A stretch of DNA of 64,000 bases from Deinococcus deserti VCD115 (GCF_000020685.1 NC_012526.1:1962001-2026000); one strand, 5' to 3'. Positions 28,321 to 37,441 are shown, counted from the first letter of the stretch. Notes: generated by a model from the sequence alone, not told the origin. Program-made: numbers and translations.

Positions 28321-29268
28321 TCAGGGAATCGGCGTGTCGGCCAGCACTCGGGTCAGCAGGTCACCGACAGACTGGGATGGATCGCGCAGGGGGAGGCGAT
28401 GGGCTGCCAGCGACGGAAACACGGCCTGCACGTCTTCCGGCAGCACCATGTCACGTCCCGCAAGGTACGCCCAGGCCCGCGCTGCGGCCAAAAGCGCCAG
28501 CAGAGCGCGTGGGCTCAGGCCAGCCTCGAACGCCGGATGTTCACGGGTCGCGCGGGCCAGCAACTGCAGATAGTCCAGCAGGGGCGGAGCAGCGTGCACA
28601 GCGTCCACCTCCCGCTGCAGACCTAACAGAACCGGTGCACTCAGCACGGCCGGCAATTCGCGCACGGTCTGGCTGCGCCCGCCGGTTTCCAGCAGATTCC
28701 GCTCGGCCCGCGGGTCCGGATAGCCCAGGGTTACGGTCAGCAGAAAGCGGTCCAGCTGCGCTTCAGGCAAAGGCGAGGTGCCCACGAAGGCCGCCGGGTT
28801 CTGCGTGGCAATAACGAAAAAGGGGTCAGGCAGGGGGCGGGTCACGCCGCCTTCACTCACCTGACGTTCCTCCATGGCCTCCAGCAGCGCACCCTGAGTA
28901 CGAGGAGTGGCGCGGTTGATCTCATCGGCCAGCAGCACTTCACTGAACACCGGGCCCGGCTGGAAGCGGAAGGTGGCTGCGCCCGCGTCCCAGATGCTGA
29001 CGCCCAGCAGATCCGCTGGCAACAGGTCCGAGGTGAACTGCACGCGCCGGAAGTGAAGCCCGCAGGTGCGGGCGAGCGCCTGGGCCAGGGTGGTCTTTCC
29101 CACGCCGGGCTGGTCCTCGATCAGCAGGTGCCCGCGCGCCAGCAGACAGGTCAAGGCCAGGCGGACCTGAGTGGACTTGCCCAGAATGACCCGGTCAAGC
29201 TGGTCCAGGGACGCGTGCAAAGCCGCGCGCGACGTGCCGGAGGCGGGGAAAGAGACGAGACGGGTCAT
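28321..29268 (-). CDS. MoxR family AAA+ ATPase, 315 aa
   Basis: This AAA+ chaperone-like ATPase has Walker A QPGVGKTT at residues 53-60, Walker B LLADEINRA, and the MoxR continuation TPRTQGALLEAMEERQV. The sensor region ATQNP follows. MoxR proteins act with DUF58/VWA partners in maturation of metalloenzymes or envelope functions. The downstream fused gene supplies the DUF58 partner. The start at 29268 lies 11 nt after the vanZ-like stop, in an operon. Confidence 0.93.
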   Translation of the reverse strand: MTRLVSFPASGTSRAALHASLDQLDRVILGKSTQVRLALTCLLARGHLLIEDQPGVGKTTLAQALARTCGLHFRRVQFTSDLLPADLLGVSIWDAGAATFRFQPGPVFSEVLLADEINRATPRTQGALLEAMEERQVSEGGVTRPLPDPFFVIATQNPAAFVGTSPLPEAQLDRFLLTVTLGYPDPRAERNLLETGGRSQTVRELPAVLSAPVLLGLQREVDAVHAAPPLLDYLQLLARATREHPAFEAGLSPRALLALLAAARAWAYLAGRDMVLPEDVQAVFPSLAAHRLPLRDPSQSVGDLLTRVLADTPIP

Positions 29269-29279
29269 GTCCTCTCAGC

Positions 29280-29687
29280 CTAACGGGTCCCCTCTGACAG
29301 ATCGGCAACAGAACTACCGTCTTCAGATTTGCTCTGCACTGAGCTTTTTCGCACGGCCAGCTTCACGCCGATCAGGGCGCCCAGCAGGTCAAACAGCCAG
29401 TCGGTAATGCCGGCGTCGCGTCCTGGCACAAAAGCCTGGTGCACCTCATCAAAGGCGCCGAACCACACCGCGATCAAGAAGGCCGCAGCCCAGCTGGCCG
29501 TCGCCCGGCCCAATGAGTAGGCCAGAGCCAGGTAGGCCAGGGCGTGCGCGATCCAGTCAAACGGATGCCGCAGGGCTGGACCGGGGGTCTGCGACTGACT
29601 GCTCAGCCACCATATGGCGGCCATAATCAGCAGTGCAGGCACCCACCAGCCGGGGCGAGGCTTCCGGTGCCGTGGCCGTGCCGTCAA
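29280..29687 (-). CDS. VanZ family membrane protein, 135 aa
   Basis: Three to four membrane helices and the VanZ core DEVHQAFVPGRDAGITDWLF are present; the family is named from teicoplanin resistance but most members have unknown roles. The N-terminus is basic (RPRHRKPRP), as for a cytoplasmic tail. The start overlaps the mce stop by four bases, and moxR follows 11 nt later. It is likely part of the same envelope-related operon. Confidence 0.85.
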   Translation of the reverse strand: MTARPRHRKPRPGWWVPALLIMAAIWWLSSQSQTPGPALRHPFDWIAHALAYLALAYSLGRATASWAAAFLIAVWFGAFDEVHQAFVPGRDAGITDWLFDLLGALIGVKLAVRKSSVQSKSEDGSSVADLSEGTR

Positions 29688-30163
29688 TGCCGGCTCACTT
29701 CCTGATCGCTGGCCAGCCCCTCTTCCTGCCGGGGAACCGGCCCGTGCTGAGGGCCACCTTCCGGGTGCTCCACCAGTTCAATCAACGTGCCCTGGCCCCA
29801 CTTGGGGTGCAGGAACGCCACGCGTGTTCCGGCGCGGCCAGGAGTGGGCTCGGGGTTCAGGAAACGGGCGCCGTCTGCCCGCAGGCGGGTCATTTCAGCG
29901 TCCAGGTCCGCGACACGGTAAGCCGTGTGGTGCAGCCCGGGGCCCTTTTTCTCCAGAAAAGTAGTAATGGGGCTCTCCGGACGGGTGGGCATCAGCAGCT
30001 CAATCAGCGTGTCGCCCACCTGAAAAGCGCGCACCCGCACACCCTGTGTGGTGACGTCCTCGTCGGGACCTTCCGGGTGCAGGCCAAGAGCAATATAGGG
30101 AGCAGAACCTGCATCCAGGTCGGGCGTGGCAATCGCCACATGGTCGAGCATCAGCGCACTCAT
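29684..30163 (-). CDS. mce: Methylmalonyl-CoA epimerase, VOC family, 159 aa
   Basis: Two vicinal-oxygen-chelate modules are visible: LDHVAIATPDLD at the start (metal His) and GLHHTAYRVADLD in the middle, with the last metal ligand in TLIELVEH. These match methylmalonyl-CoA epimerase, which interconverts R and S forms in propionyl-CoA metabolism. I start at 30163 because TACCCT lies 7 nt upstream (30171-30176). It heads the mce-vanZ-moxR operon. Mutase subunits are not in the window, so the exact substrate rests on family similarity. Confidence 0.85.
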   Translation of the reverse strand: MSALMLDHVAIATPDLDAGSAPYIALGLHPEGPDEDVTTQGVRVRAFQVGDTLIELLMPTRPESPITTFLEKKGPGLHHTAYRVADLDAEMTRLRADGARFLNPEPTPGRAGTRVAFLHPKWGQGTLIELVEHPEGGPQHGPVPRQEEGLASDQEVSRH

Positions 30164-30211
30164 GTACCTCAGGGTACGCCCCAGACGCACCGGCCGCGCG
30201 AAGTCGAATTC

Positions 30212-30691
30212 TCAGGCCTGGGTGGGCCTCGCACGCAGGTACCAATGGGCGACTGCGCGCATCACTTCCTTGGCCTCACCGTCGGTCACGCTGACCTGCA
30301 GCGTCAACCGGGCTTTACCCTCCTGCGCGTAGGCAGCATGCGCGGCAGGCAGTTCGGCAGGGTCGATCTCAGCGCGGGCCACCACGTTGCCGACGGCCCG
30401 GCTCACGTAATGGGTTTCCAGCTTTTCTATCAGCGGCACAGCCTGGTTCAACTGCGCAGTAAACGCACCGGCAAACGCTGCTCCACTGACCGCTTCTGCC
30501 AGTAGGAACTGCGCGCCGGCATGAATGGTCCCCAGGTGGTTGCGAAAAGGTGGTGTGTCAGCGCACTGGCCGGTGGCCCAGCCCACGCCCACATCCGTGA
30601 TCTGCACGCCAACGGTGGCGTTCATGGGGATGGCGTGTAGGGCAGCCTTTACAGCGTCCACGGCAGGGGCAGGCAGAGCGTGTGCGGTCAT
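30212..30691 (-). CDS. Hotdog-fold thioesterase (PaaI/DUF4442-like), 159 aa
   Basis: The single hotdog domain has NHLGTIHAGAQFLLAEAVSG, the conserved N-x-x-G-x-x-H-x-G-A helix that binds acyl-CoA. The later KARLTLQVSVTDGEAKEVMRA segment is the typical second strand set. It probably hydrolyses an acyl-CoA. The start is fixed by an unusually complete promoter: TTGAAC (30721-30726), 17 bp, CACACT (30698-30703), 6 nt before ATG. It is near mce but separately transcribed. Confidence 0.8.
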   Translation of the reverse strand: MTAHALPAPAVDAVKAALHAIPMNATVGVQITDVGVGWATGQCADTPPFRNHLGTIHAGAQFLLAEAVSGAAFAGAFTAQLNQAVPLIEKLETHYVSRAVGNVVARAEIDPAELPAAHAAYAQEGKARLTLQVSVTDGEAKEVMRAVAHWYLRARPTQA

Positions 30692-30697
30692 GAAGAC

Positions 30698-30726
30698 AGT
30701 GTGCAGAATTTTTGAACCGAGTTCAA
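30698..30726 (-). promoter_or_regulatory. -35/-10 promoter of the thioesterase gene
   Basis: TTGAAC and CACACT with exactly 17 bp between are followed by a 6-nt gap to the ATG. The -35 overlaps the 3' end of the decayed DUF402 copy. Confidence 0.5.
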
Positions 30727-31223
30727 GCAAGGGTGGCATCCCCCGACTGCTTCAGAGAGACCCCGATCGTATGCAGCGGCGCGAAATCCTGTTGCTTCAG
30801 CTTCCTCTGCACCCGCAGGGCGGCCTCCAGCTCATCGGCGTCAATGATTCTCAGTGCCTGTAACCTGCCAGTGGCCATCTTTCTGCACCTCGCAGGTGGG
30901 GATGACGTTCAGGTACAGGTGGTTGGTCCAGGGAAAGCCATCTTCAAACCCAGAGCCGGCGCAGATATCGGTGTAGAACCACTGTGGCTCACCAGACCCG
31001 TTCAGGATCACCAGCAGCACGTGTTGAGCTTCCTTAGGAACCAGATATAACCATTGGAACCCGGAAACCAGCGAGGGCTTTTGCCGCCCACACAGCTCTT
31101 CGAGATGGGGCGTTTCAACATGATGGATCTGAAAATCCACCAGCCACCCGGAATCCGAATCACACTCTGTTCGCCCTGTATGTTCCGGAAGAACTTCAGA
31201 TCATCGCTGCCCTTACGCTTCAC
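30723..31223 (-). pseudogene. Decayed tandem copy of the DUF402 gene with two frameshifts
   Basis: Starting 4 nt after the intact DUF402 gene, a GTG frame begins MKRKGSDDLKFFRNIQGEQ, like the intact gene's MKRK start. Homology then moves to another frame near 31140 (VDFQIHHVET through GFEDGFPWTNHLYLNVIPTCEV, matching GEDGLPWIDDLYLDVIGNWEV). It returns to the first frame near 30855 (RIIDADELEAALR, matching HIIDGEELDEAVQ) to a TGA at 30723. The two shifts compensate, leaving 501 bp, a multiple of three. It is either a true pseudogene or two sequencing errors; base composition is slightly more A+T-rich than the neighbours. Confidence 0.75.
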
Positions 31224-31227
31224 GAGG

Positions 31228-31791
31228 TTACGTGTAGGGGTCTTCCAGATACCGCCTCAAAATGGCCAGAAGCGGGTATGTCCCGTCAATCAGGGCTGCC
31301 TCCACCTTCCGGGCATGTGCCCAGGTAGCGTCAGCATGTGCGGCTGTAACGCGCCCGTCCTGAACAGCCTCGTCCAGCTCCTCGCCGTCGATGATGTGGG
31401 TTTCGGTCACCTGACCCGCGCGCTCCGGCTCCACTTCCCAGTTGCCGATGACATCCAGGTACAGGTCATCAATCCAGGGCAGGCCATCTTCACCTATCCC
31501 CTCGCCGCCATGGACATCAACGTACAGCTGTAAGGGAATGCCGTGTTCATCGAGCATTGCGGTAAGCGCATCACCCATCACAGCTTCGCCACCGCCAGTC
31601 GGGTGCACACGGACCCAGCGGTAGCCGTGGTCCAGCACCCGGATCACGCGGTCACCGAAGGCCACGTCCAGCGGACGCACAACCTCATGCGCCGTGAAAT
31701 CGACGATCACGTGACCCGGCAGGTGCAGCACCACCTGTTCGTGCCGCACCGCCCGGGGCCAGGCGCGCAGGTCGTGAATCTTGCGTTTCAT
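31228..31791 (-). CDS. DUF402 domain protein, 187 aa
   Basis: The DUF402 core runs from about residue 45 to 150, with VRVHPTGGG, LYVDVHGGEGIGED and the acidic metal-binding-like DDLYLDVIGNWEV. Members act as nucleoside tri/diphosphatases or are linked to RNA metabolism (FomD-like); the role here is open. The start at 31791 rather than 31803 is favoured by TATGCT 7 nt upstream (31799-31804) and by the shared MKRK start of the decayed copy. Confidence 0.78.
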   Translation of the reverse strand: MKRKIHDLRAWPRAVRHEQVVLHLPGHVIVDFTAHEVVRPLDVAFGDRVIRVLDHGYRWVRVHPTGGGEAVMGDALTAMLDEHGIPLQLYVDVHGGEGIGEDGLPWIDDLYLDVIGNWEVEPERAGQVTETHIIDGEELDEAVQDGRVTAAHADATWAHARKVEAALIDGTYPLLAILRRYLEDPYT

Positions 31792-31798
31792 ACCGGTC

Positions 31799-31804
31799 AG
31801 CATA
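31799..31804 (-). promoter_or_regulatory. -10 element TATGCT of the DUF402 gene
   Basis: It lies 7 nt before the ATG at 31791 and overlaps a possible earlier ATG, which it argues against. Confidence 0.45.
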
Positions 31805-31835
31805 GGGCGGGCCGCGCAGAATGGCAGATGAGATA

Positions 31836-31864
31836 TGGCGCCGCGGACTTCCTCCGCGGCGCCA
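31836..31864 (-). terminator. purN terminator hairpin
   Basis: A 12-bp G+C-rich stem (31836-31847 with 31853-31864) and 5-nt loop lie 22 nt after the purN stop. The RNA continues TATCTCATCT, a weak U-tract. Confidence 0.6.
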
Positions 31865-31885
31865 CCTCCAAGTTCAGAACTGAGC

Positions 31886-32454
31886 TCAGGCCAGCTGTTT
31901 CAGCGCCTGCAGCATCAGATCACCTTCTACCGCCTGCACCCTGGTCTTCAGACTTTCCAGCGTATCGCCGGGCAGCACCGGCACGCGGGTCTGGGCCAGC
32001 ACCGGGCCCTCGTCAATGCCGGAAGTTACCAGGTGCACGGTCGCGCCGCTCTCGGTGTCTCCACTGGCCAACACCGCCTCGTGGACCCGGTCACCGTACA
32101 TGCCGCGTCCGCCGTGGCGCGGCAGCAGGCTGGGGTGGATATTCACGATGCGCCCGGCGTAATACGACAGCAGCCGGGGGCCCAGCTCGCGCATGTAACC
32201 GCTGAGCACCAGGGTATCGACCTGCGCCTGAACGAAAAAATCCAGAATGGCCGCGTCCAGCGTGTCAGGATCAGGCACCCTGGCGCTGCTCAGGTGCGCT
32301 GAGGCGAGCCCGGCCTCGCGCGCCCAGGCCAGAGCTGGTGAGCGGCTGTTGTTGCTGAGCAGCGCCACCGGCGTGGCATTGAGCTCGCCCGCCGCGCAGG
32401 CCGCCGTGATGTGCCGCGCGGCGCTCCCACCATGCGAGGCAAGAAATCCGATTC

Positions 32455-32458
<4 letters not shown>
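31886..32458 (-). CDS. purN: Phosphoribosylglycinamide formyltransferase, 190 aa
   Basis: PurN transfers formyl from 10-formyl-tetrahydrofolate to GAR in purine synthesis. N106 and H108 in [12 protein letters not shown] and D149 in SGIDEGPV correspond to the Escherichia coli catalytic Asn, His and Asp. The N-terminal loop [14 protein letters not shown] replaces the usual SGNGSN, a variation to note. GTG 32458 overlaps the M20 peptidase stop (GTGA), so it is translationally coupled. An in-frame extension to 33142 is only the antiparallel register of the peptidase gene. Confidence 0.87.
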
Positions 32459-33819
<1,361 letters not shown>

Positions 33820-33826
33820 GGCCCCG

Positions 33827-33832
33827 ATGATA
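33827..33832 (-). promoter_or_regulatory. -10 element TATCAT of the M20-purN unit
   Basis: It ends 7 nt before the start codon; purN has no separate promoter that I can see. Confidence 0.45.
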
Positions 33833-33921
33833 CGGCGAGCTGACACAGAGCTGTCCGGACCGGCTGGCCTGCGCGGTGCTGCCTTCGCGCGCCACATTCA
33901 CGCGGCGGACCGGTCAGAAAC

Positions 33922-33942
33922 CTTGCGGCAGGTATACTCAAG
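33922..33942 (+). promoter_or_regulatory. HAIR-like operator over the -10 of the HspR-type gene
   Basis: CTTGCGG-N7-ACTCAAG resembles the HspR recognition element HAIR (CTTGAGT-N7-ACTCAAG): the right half is perfect and the left half matches at CTTG. It overlaps TATACT (33933-33938), so a bound HspR-type protein would block its own promoter. Confidence 0.55.
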
Positions 33943-33949
33943 TCAACTT

Positions 33950-34708
33950 ATGGCCTCTGACCCCAAGCATCGCCCGGTGTACGTCATTTCGGTGGCGGCC
34001 GAACTGGTGGATATGCATCCGCAGACCCTGCGGCTGTACGAGCGCAAGGGCCTGATCCGCCCTGGGAGAAGCAACGGCAAGACGCGGCTGTACAGTGACC
34101 GGGACATCGAGCACCTGCGTGAGATCCGCCGCCTGACCCAGGAACTGGGGGTCAACCTCGCGGGCGTCGAGGAAGTCATGCGCCTGCAACACGAGCTTGA
34201 TGACCTGCAGGGCGAGTTCGAGGCGGAAATCGAGCGCATTGAGGGGGAACTGCGCGAACAGCAATCGCGTCCCAAGGCCCTGCCAGCCCCCGACGGTCAG
34301 ATGGACCCCAAAGACCGCCCGGTGTACGTAATTTCCATCGCCGCCGAACTGGTGGATATGCACCCGCAGACCCTGCGGCTGTACGAGCGCAAACAGCTGA
34401 TCCGCCCTGGGAGAAGCAGCGGCAAGACGCGGCTCTACAGTGACCGGGACATCGAGCACCTGCGCGAGATCCGCCGGCTGACCCAGGAACTGGGCGTCAA
34501 CCTCGCGGGCGTCGAGGAGATCATGCGCTTGCGTCACGAGCTCGACGGCGCCAAGTCCAGCCTGGAAGGCAACGTGCGCCGATTGCAGGAGGACATCACC
34601 GACCGCATGACCCGCTGGCGCACGCTGCCTTCCGGCACAGATGAGGATCCGGAACAGCCCGGCAAGGATGAGCCCGCCGCGGCGGGTGACGTCAGCCAAG
34701 GACGCTGA
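33950..34708 (+). CDS. Double-domain HspR-type MerR family regulator, 252 aa
   Basis: Residues 9-77 and 124-192 are two near-identical MerR helix-turn-helix domains of the HspR kind ([21 protein letters not shown], then [20 protein letters not shown] and [14 protein letters not shown]). Each is followed by a short Glu-rich coiled coil. HspR normally has one such domain, about 110-150 aa, and represses heat-shock chaperone genes. The C-terminal 45 residues are acidic and Pro-rich. The two copies are also about 90% alike in DNA, so the duplication is recent or kept alike by conversion. A HAIR-like site lies on its promoter. ATG 33950 is the only start that keeps the first domain intact. It is followed directly by the Nudix gene. 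Confidence 0.9.
   Translation: MASDPKHRPVYVISVAAELVDMHPQTLRLYERKGLIRPGRSNGKTRLYSDRDIEHLREIRRLTQELGVNLAGVEEVMRLQHELDDLQGEFEAEIERIEGELREQQSRPKALPAPDGQMDPKDRPVYVISIAAELVDMHPQTLRLYERKQLIRPGRSSGKTRLYSDRDIEHLREIRRLTQELGVNLAGVEEIMRLRHELDGAKSSLEGNVRRLQEDITDRMTRWRTLPSGTDEDPEQPGKDEPAAAGDVSQGR
33971..34547 (+). repeat. In-frame direct repeat of about 232 bp, period 345 bp
   Basis: Copy 1 is about 33971-34202 and copy 2 about 34316-34547. The 345-bp offset equals 115 codons. Differences are few and mostly silent. Confidence 0.85.
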
Positions 34709-35143
34709 GTGCCGCAGCTGGGCCTGCGGGTCGGCGCCGGGGTAGCCGTCGTGGCCAGGGGGCAGGTGCTGCTGATCCGCCGGCATGACAATGACTGCTG
34801 GGATCTGCCCGGCGGCGGGGTCTCGGCAGGCGAACAGGTAGAAGCTGCTGCCTGCCGGGAGCTGTCTGAGGAGACCGGCCTGAGGCTGGACGTGAAGAAC
34901 GTTACACTGCTGGGTGTGTTCAGTGGCCTCCAGCATCGGCACACCTATCCGGACGGCAATACCGTGGACTGGGTGACGGTGGTGTACCACGCACCCCTGA
35001 ACTGTACCCCCGCGGTCCGGGCTGGAGACGACGCGGCCGAGGCGAAATTCTGGCCGCTAGATAATCTTCCGCAGCCGCTGGCGACAGCGGCACCCTTCTA
35101 TCTCGAGGCCCTGTCTGACGCCCGGGGAGCTTCTCTTGAGTGA
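34709..35143 (+). CDS. Nudix hydrolase, 144 aa
   Basis: The Nudix box G-x5-E-x7-REUxEExGU is complete at residues 36-58 (G36, E42, R50, E51, E54, E55, G57). It hydrolyses a nucleoside diphosphate linked to another group; deinococci have many such enzymes and the substrate is unknown. The GTG start follows the regulator's TGA with no gap, so it is translated from the same message. The stop overlaps the next gene by eight bases. Confidence 0.87.
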   Translation: MPQLGLRVGAGVAVVARGQVLLIRRHDNDCWDLPGGGVSAGEQVEAAACRELSEETGLRLDVKNVTLLGVFSGLQHRHTYPDGNTVDWVTVVYHAPLNCTPAVRAGDDAAEAKFWPLDNLPQPLATAAPFYLEALSDARGASLE

Positions 35144-35966
35144 ACTGTGGGTGGTGGGAGACATACACGGCGCGCTCGACAAGCTGCGCTTCATGCTGCG
35201 CTCTGCCGGCCTGATCGACGCTCAGGGTGCCTGGTCCGGCCGCGACGCGCATCTGGTGTTTCTGGGCGACTACCTGGACCGCGGCCCAGACGGCGCAGGC
35301 GTGGTCCATCTGGTGCAGGCGCTCGAAGCGCAGGCTCCGCAGGATGGAGGACAGGTGACCGCCCTGCTGGGCAACCATGAGGTGATGTTTCTGGCGGCCA
35401 TGCGCTTCCAGGCGCAGGACCCCAGAGACTGCCTGGGCTTCTACGAATACTGGGCCCAGAACGGCGGACTGGAGCGCGACGCGGCTGGTCTGGACGGGGA
35501 CGATCTGGCCTGGCTGTCGGCGCGGCCGGTGCTGGGCCGGGCTGGGCCCTGGCTGCTGATGCATGCCGACAGCCGCATGTACCTGCGCTTGGGTGGCGCC
35601 GTCGAGTCGGTCAACGCCCGCGTGACCTCACTCCTGTCGGAACTGAACGCCGATGCCTGGGGCGAATTTCTGAATTCCTTCACCGAGCGCCATGCCTTTG
35701 TGCTTGCCGGGGGTGAGGAAGTGGCCGCCCGGACGCTGCGCACCTTTGGGGCGCTGAGGCTGGTGCACGGTCACACCCCGGTCTATGTCCTGCGTGACGA
35801 GCACCTGCATGGTCCAGCGCGCGGTGCCGGAATGCCGCTGCTCTACGCGGGAAATCAGGCGCTGGCCATGGACAGCGGCATGGCCTATTACGAAGAAGCG
35901 GGATTTATTGCGCGCCTGAGCACCTACGGGCTGGCTGAAGTCGTGTCCGTGGACGAACGGGCCTGA
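35136..35966 (+). CDS. Calcineurin-like (PPP type) serine/threonine phosphatase, 276 aa
   Basis: The three metal-binding motifs of the PPP family are present: GDIHG (D9, H11), GDYLDRG (D45 and beyond) and GNHE (N80, H81), plus a distal HGHTPV. Such proteins dephosphorylate proteins or nucleotides (ApaH-like). The start is TTG 35136 overlapping the Nudix gene; GTG 35151 is possible but would cut close to motif 1. It is third gene of a unit with the double HspR-type regulator. Confidence 0.85.
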   Translation: MSELWVVGDIHGALDKLRFMLRSAGLIDAQGAWSGRDAHLVFLGDYLDRGPDGAGVVHLVQALEAQAPQDGGQVTALLGNHEVMFLAAMRFQAQDPRDCLGFYEYWAQNGGLERDAAGLDGDDLAWLSARPVLGRAGPWLLMHADSRMYLRLGGAVESVNARVTSLLSELNADAWGEFLNSFTERHAFVLAGGEEVAARTLRTFGALRLVHGHTPVYVLRDEHLHGPARGAGMPLLYAGNQALAMDSGMAYYEEAGFIARLSTYGLAEVVSVDERA

Positions 35967-35971
35967 AGCCC

Positions 35972-36274
35972 TCAGTCTGAGCGGCGTACCCGCACCGGGC
36001 CCAGCACCTGATAGCCCTGCCGCCGCAACTCGGCCCGGAGATCTGTCTCGTCCAGGTACCCGTGCAGTGGACGGACCTCCAGCGTCAGGTCACCCAGCCT
36101 TGCCACCGGCCATACCCGCACTTCCCAGTCATGGAGCGTGGGTGCTTCCAGGGTGCCCCCCGGCGCGGCGACTTCCATGACCCAGCGGCCGAACAGCTGT
36201 TCGTCACGCTGTGCTTCCTCTTCAGCGCGGGCCAGGAAGGGTCGGGGGTGAACGGCTGGCTGACAGGTGGTCAT
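35972..36274 (-). CDS. Hypothetical protein, 100 aa
   Basis: No family is recognised. It is mixed charged with a plausible small alpha/beta layout (WEVRVWPVARLGDLTLEVRP; LRAELRRQGYQVLGPVRVRR). CACTGT sits 6 nt before the ATG. It converges with the phosphatase gene 5 nt away and is divergent from the LysR-type gene. Confidence 0.5.
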   Translation of the reverse strand: MTTCQPAVHPRPFLARAEEEAQRDEQLFGRWVMEVAAPGGTLEAPTLHDWEVRVWPVARLGDLTLEVRPLHGYLDETDLRAELRRQGYQVLGPVRVRRSD

Positions 36275-36340
36275 GGCTTCACAGTGCGCCCGCAGAGGCT
36301 GATCAGGACATCGGTACGAAGCCGCGCAGCTGAGAGCATG

Positions 36341-36357
36341 TATCGGCTTTGCCGATA
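36341..36357 (+). promoter_or_regulatory. Inverted repeat upstream of the LysR-type gene
   Basis: TATCGGC-TTT-GCCGATA is a perfect 7-3-7 dyad with the T-N11-A form used by LysR regulators, centred about 42 nt before the start. It is a likely autoregulatory site. Confidence 0.5.
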
Positions 36358-36378
36358 GGGAGGAAGTCAGCCCCCACC

Positions 36379-36384
36379 TAGAAT
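36379..36384 (+). promoter_or_regulatory. -10 element TAGAAT of the LysR-type gene
   Basis: It is 6 nt before the ATG at 36391, giving a leaderless transcript whose -35 zone overlaps the dyad at 36341. Confidence 0.5.
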
Positions 36385-36390
36385 GAGGAC

Positions 36391-37347
36391 ATGACCCGCC
36401 GTGGCCTTCACGCTCAGCCCACCCTGTCGCAGCTGCGCGCCCTGCTGGCGGTCGCCGATGCGGGCGGGTTCTCGGAGGCGGCAGCGGATCTGGGTGTGTC
36501 GCAATCCAGCCTCAGTGAAGCGGTCGGCAAGCTTGAAGAGCTGGTCGGGCGACCGCTCCTGCGGCGCGGACCGTCAGGCACAAGACCGACACCAGCAGGC
36601 GAGCGTGTCCTGCCTCATGCCCGCCAGGCTGTGCAGGCAGCCGGGGACGCCATTCTGGCCGCGCAGGATGACGGCTCGCTCAACGGCAGCCTGCGGGTCG
36701 CATCGTACCGGTCGGCCGCCACGCACCTGCTGCCAGCAGCCCTGGCCGCCTTCCGGGACGTTCATCCCGGAGTAGGAGTCAGTCTGATCGACTCGGAAAG
36801 CGAGTCGTGTGGCGGCGGCATCCGGGCGGTGCTCTCGGGCCTCTCTGACGTGGCTGTGGTTGTGCAGGACGAGACCACCCAGCTTCACCTGACGCCCCTG
36901 GCCCAGGATGAATACCTGTTCGTGGCGCCTGCTTCGCGCGGTACCCATCCAGTGAAGCTGTCCGAACTCAATGCCCAAACCCTCTACCTGCCCCCGGAAC
37001 GCGACTCGTGCCACCAGCGGGTGTTGAGCTACCTGGCCAGTGAGGGCATAGGGACATCCGCGGTCTCCCCTATCACCCAGGACAGCGTGACGCTGAGCTT
37101 GGTGAGCCACGGTCTGGGGGTGACCATCATGCCGCGCCTGGCGCTGCAGCCCCTTCCGCCGGGGCTGGTAGCCCTGCCGTTGCCGCAGCCGCTGATGCGC
37201 CCGCTGGCCCTGGCGGTGTTGCCGCACCGGGCAGGCCTGCCGGTCATCCGGGCCTTCACCGCTACGCTTGTGAGCTCGTTGCGGTCCCGGAACGCACCCC
37301 GACCCGAGCTGACCGCCCAGGCCCACAGCGGCCCTCTGCTACACTAG
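36391..37347 (+). CDS. LysR family regulator, possibly OxyR-like, 318 aa
   Basis: An N-terminal winged helix-turn-helix (residues 12-70, SQLRALLAVADAGGFSEAAA and SQSSLSEAVGKLEE) is followed by a periplasmic-binding-like effector domain. Only two cysteines occur, C140 and C207. C207 (ERDSCHQR) is near the position of the single sensing cysteine, C210, reported for the D. radiodurans one-cysteine OxyR. The peroxide-sensor role is therefore possible but not established. The cysS leader promoter overlaps its stop codon. The neighbouring divergent gene is a hypothetical protein, not katA. Confidence 0.8.
   Translation: MTRRGLHAQPTLSQLRALLAVADAGGFSEAAADLGVSQSSLSEAVGKLEELVGRPLLRRGPSGTRPTPAGERVLPHARQAVQAAGDAILAAQDDGSLNGSLRVASYRSAATHLLPAALAAFRDVHPGVGVSLIDSESESCGGGIRAVLSGLSDVAVVVQDETTQLHLTPLAQDEYLFVAPASRGTHPVKLSELNAQTLYLPPERDSCHQRVLSYLASEGIGTSAVSPITQDSVTLSLVSHGLGVTIMPRLALQPLPPGLVALPLPQPLMRPLALAVLPHRAGLPVIRAFTATLVSSLRSRNAPRPELTAQAHSGPLLH
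37340..37345 (+). promoter_or_regulatory. -10 element TACACT of the cysS leader transcript
   Basis: It lies 7 nt before the leader peptide ATG (37353) and inside the last codons of the LysR-type gene. The leader peptide would be read from a leaderless mRNA. Confidence 0.5.
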
Positions 37348-37352
37348 CCACC

Positions 37353-37385
37353 ATGACAGCCCTGTGTTGCCCCTCAACGCGGTAA
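37353..37385 (+). CDS. cysS leader peptide with adjacent Cys codons (10 aa)
   Basis: The [13 protein letters not shown] has TGT-TGC at codons 5-6, then stops at TAA. It sits 88 nt ahead of cysteinyl-tRNA synthetase and is followed by alternative hairpins and a terminator. Cysteine is the rarest residue in most proteins of this window, so two in ten residues ahead of cysS is very suggestive of a ribosome-stalling attenuator sensing charged tRNA-Cys. Confidence 0.7.
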   Translation: MTALCCPSTR

Positions 37386-37392
37386 GCAACGC
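37364..37392 (+). promoter_or_regulatory. Anti-antiterminator pairing (segment 1:2) in the cysS leader
   Basis: GTGTTGC (37364-37370, the Cys codons) can pair over seven positions with GCAACGC (37386-37392), with one G-U. Forming this stem removes segment 2 from the antiterminator. Confidence 0.5.
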
Positions 37393-37409
37393 TTTTTCGC
37401 TGCGCCGCG
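37378..37409 (+). promoter_or_regulatory. Candidate antiterminator hairpin (segment 2:3)
   Basis: CGCGG (37378-37382) pairs with CCGCG (37405-37409), and GCAACG (37386-37391) with CGCTGC (37398-37403, one mismatch), around a CTTTTT loop. It uses most of the left arm of the terminator, so the two folds exclude each other. Confidence 0.5.
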
Positions 37410-37441
37410 CCCTTTCCCTTGTGGACATGGCGCGGCTTTTT
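37404..37441 (+). terminator. Intrinsic terminator in the cysS leader
   Basis: GCCGCGCC (37404-37411) pairs with GGCGCGGC (37429-37436) and is followed at once by TTTTT (37437-37441). It lies 33 nt ahead of the cysS start, so it can only act as an attenuator of cysS. Confidence 0.75.

Noticed and set aside
30841..31140. 99-aa ORF as an independent small gene
   Set aside because: Its sequence is the middle of a DUF402 domain whose two ends lie in the other frame, so it is part of a decayed copy.
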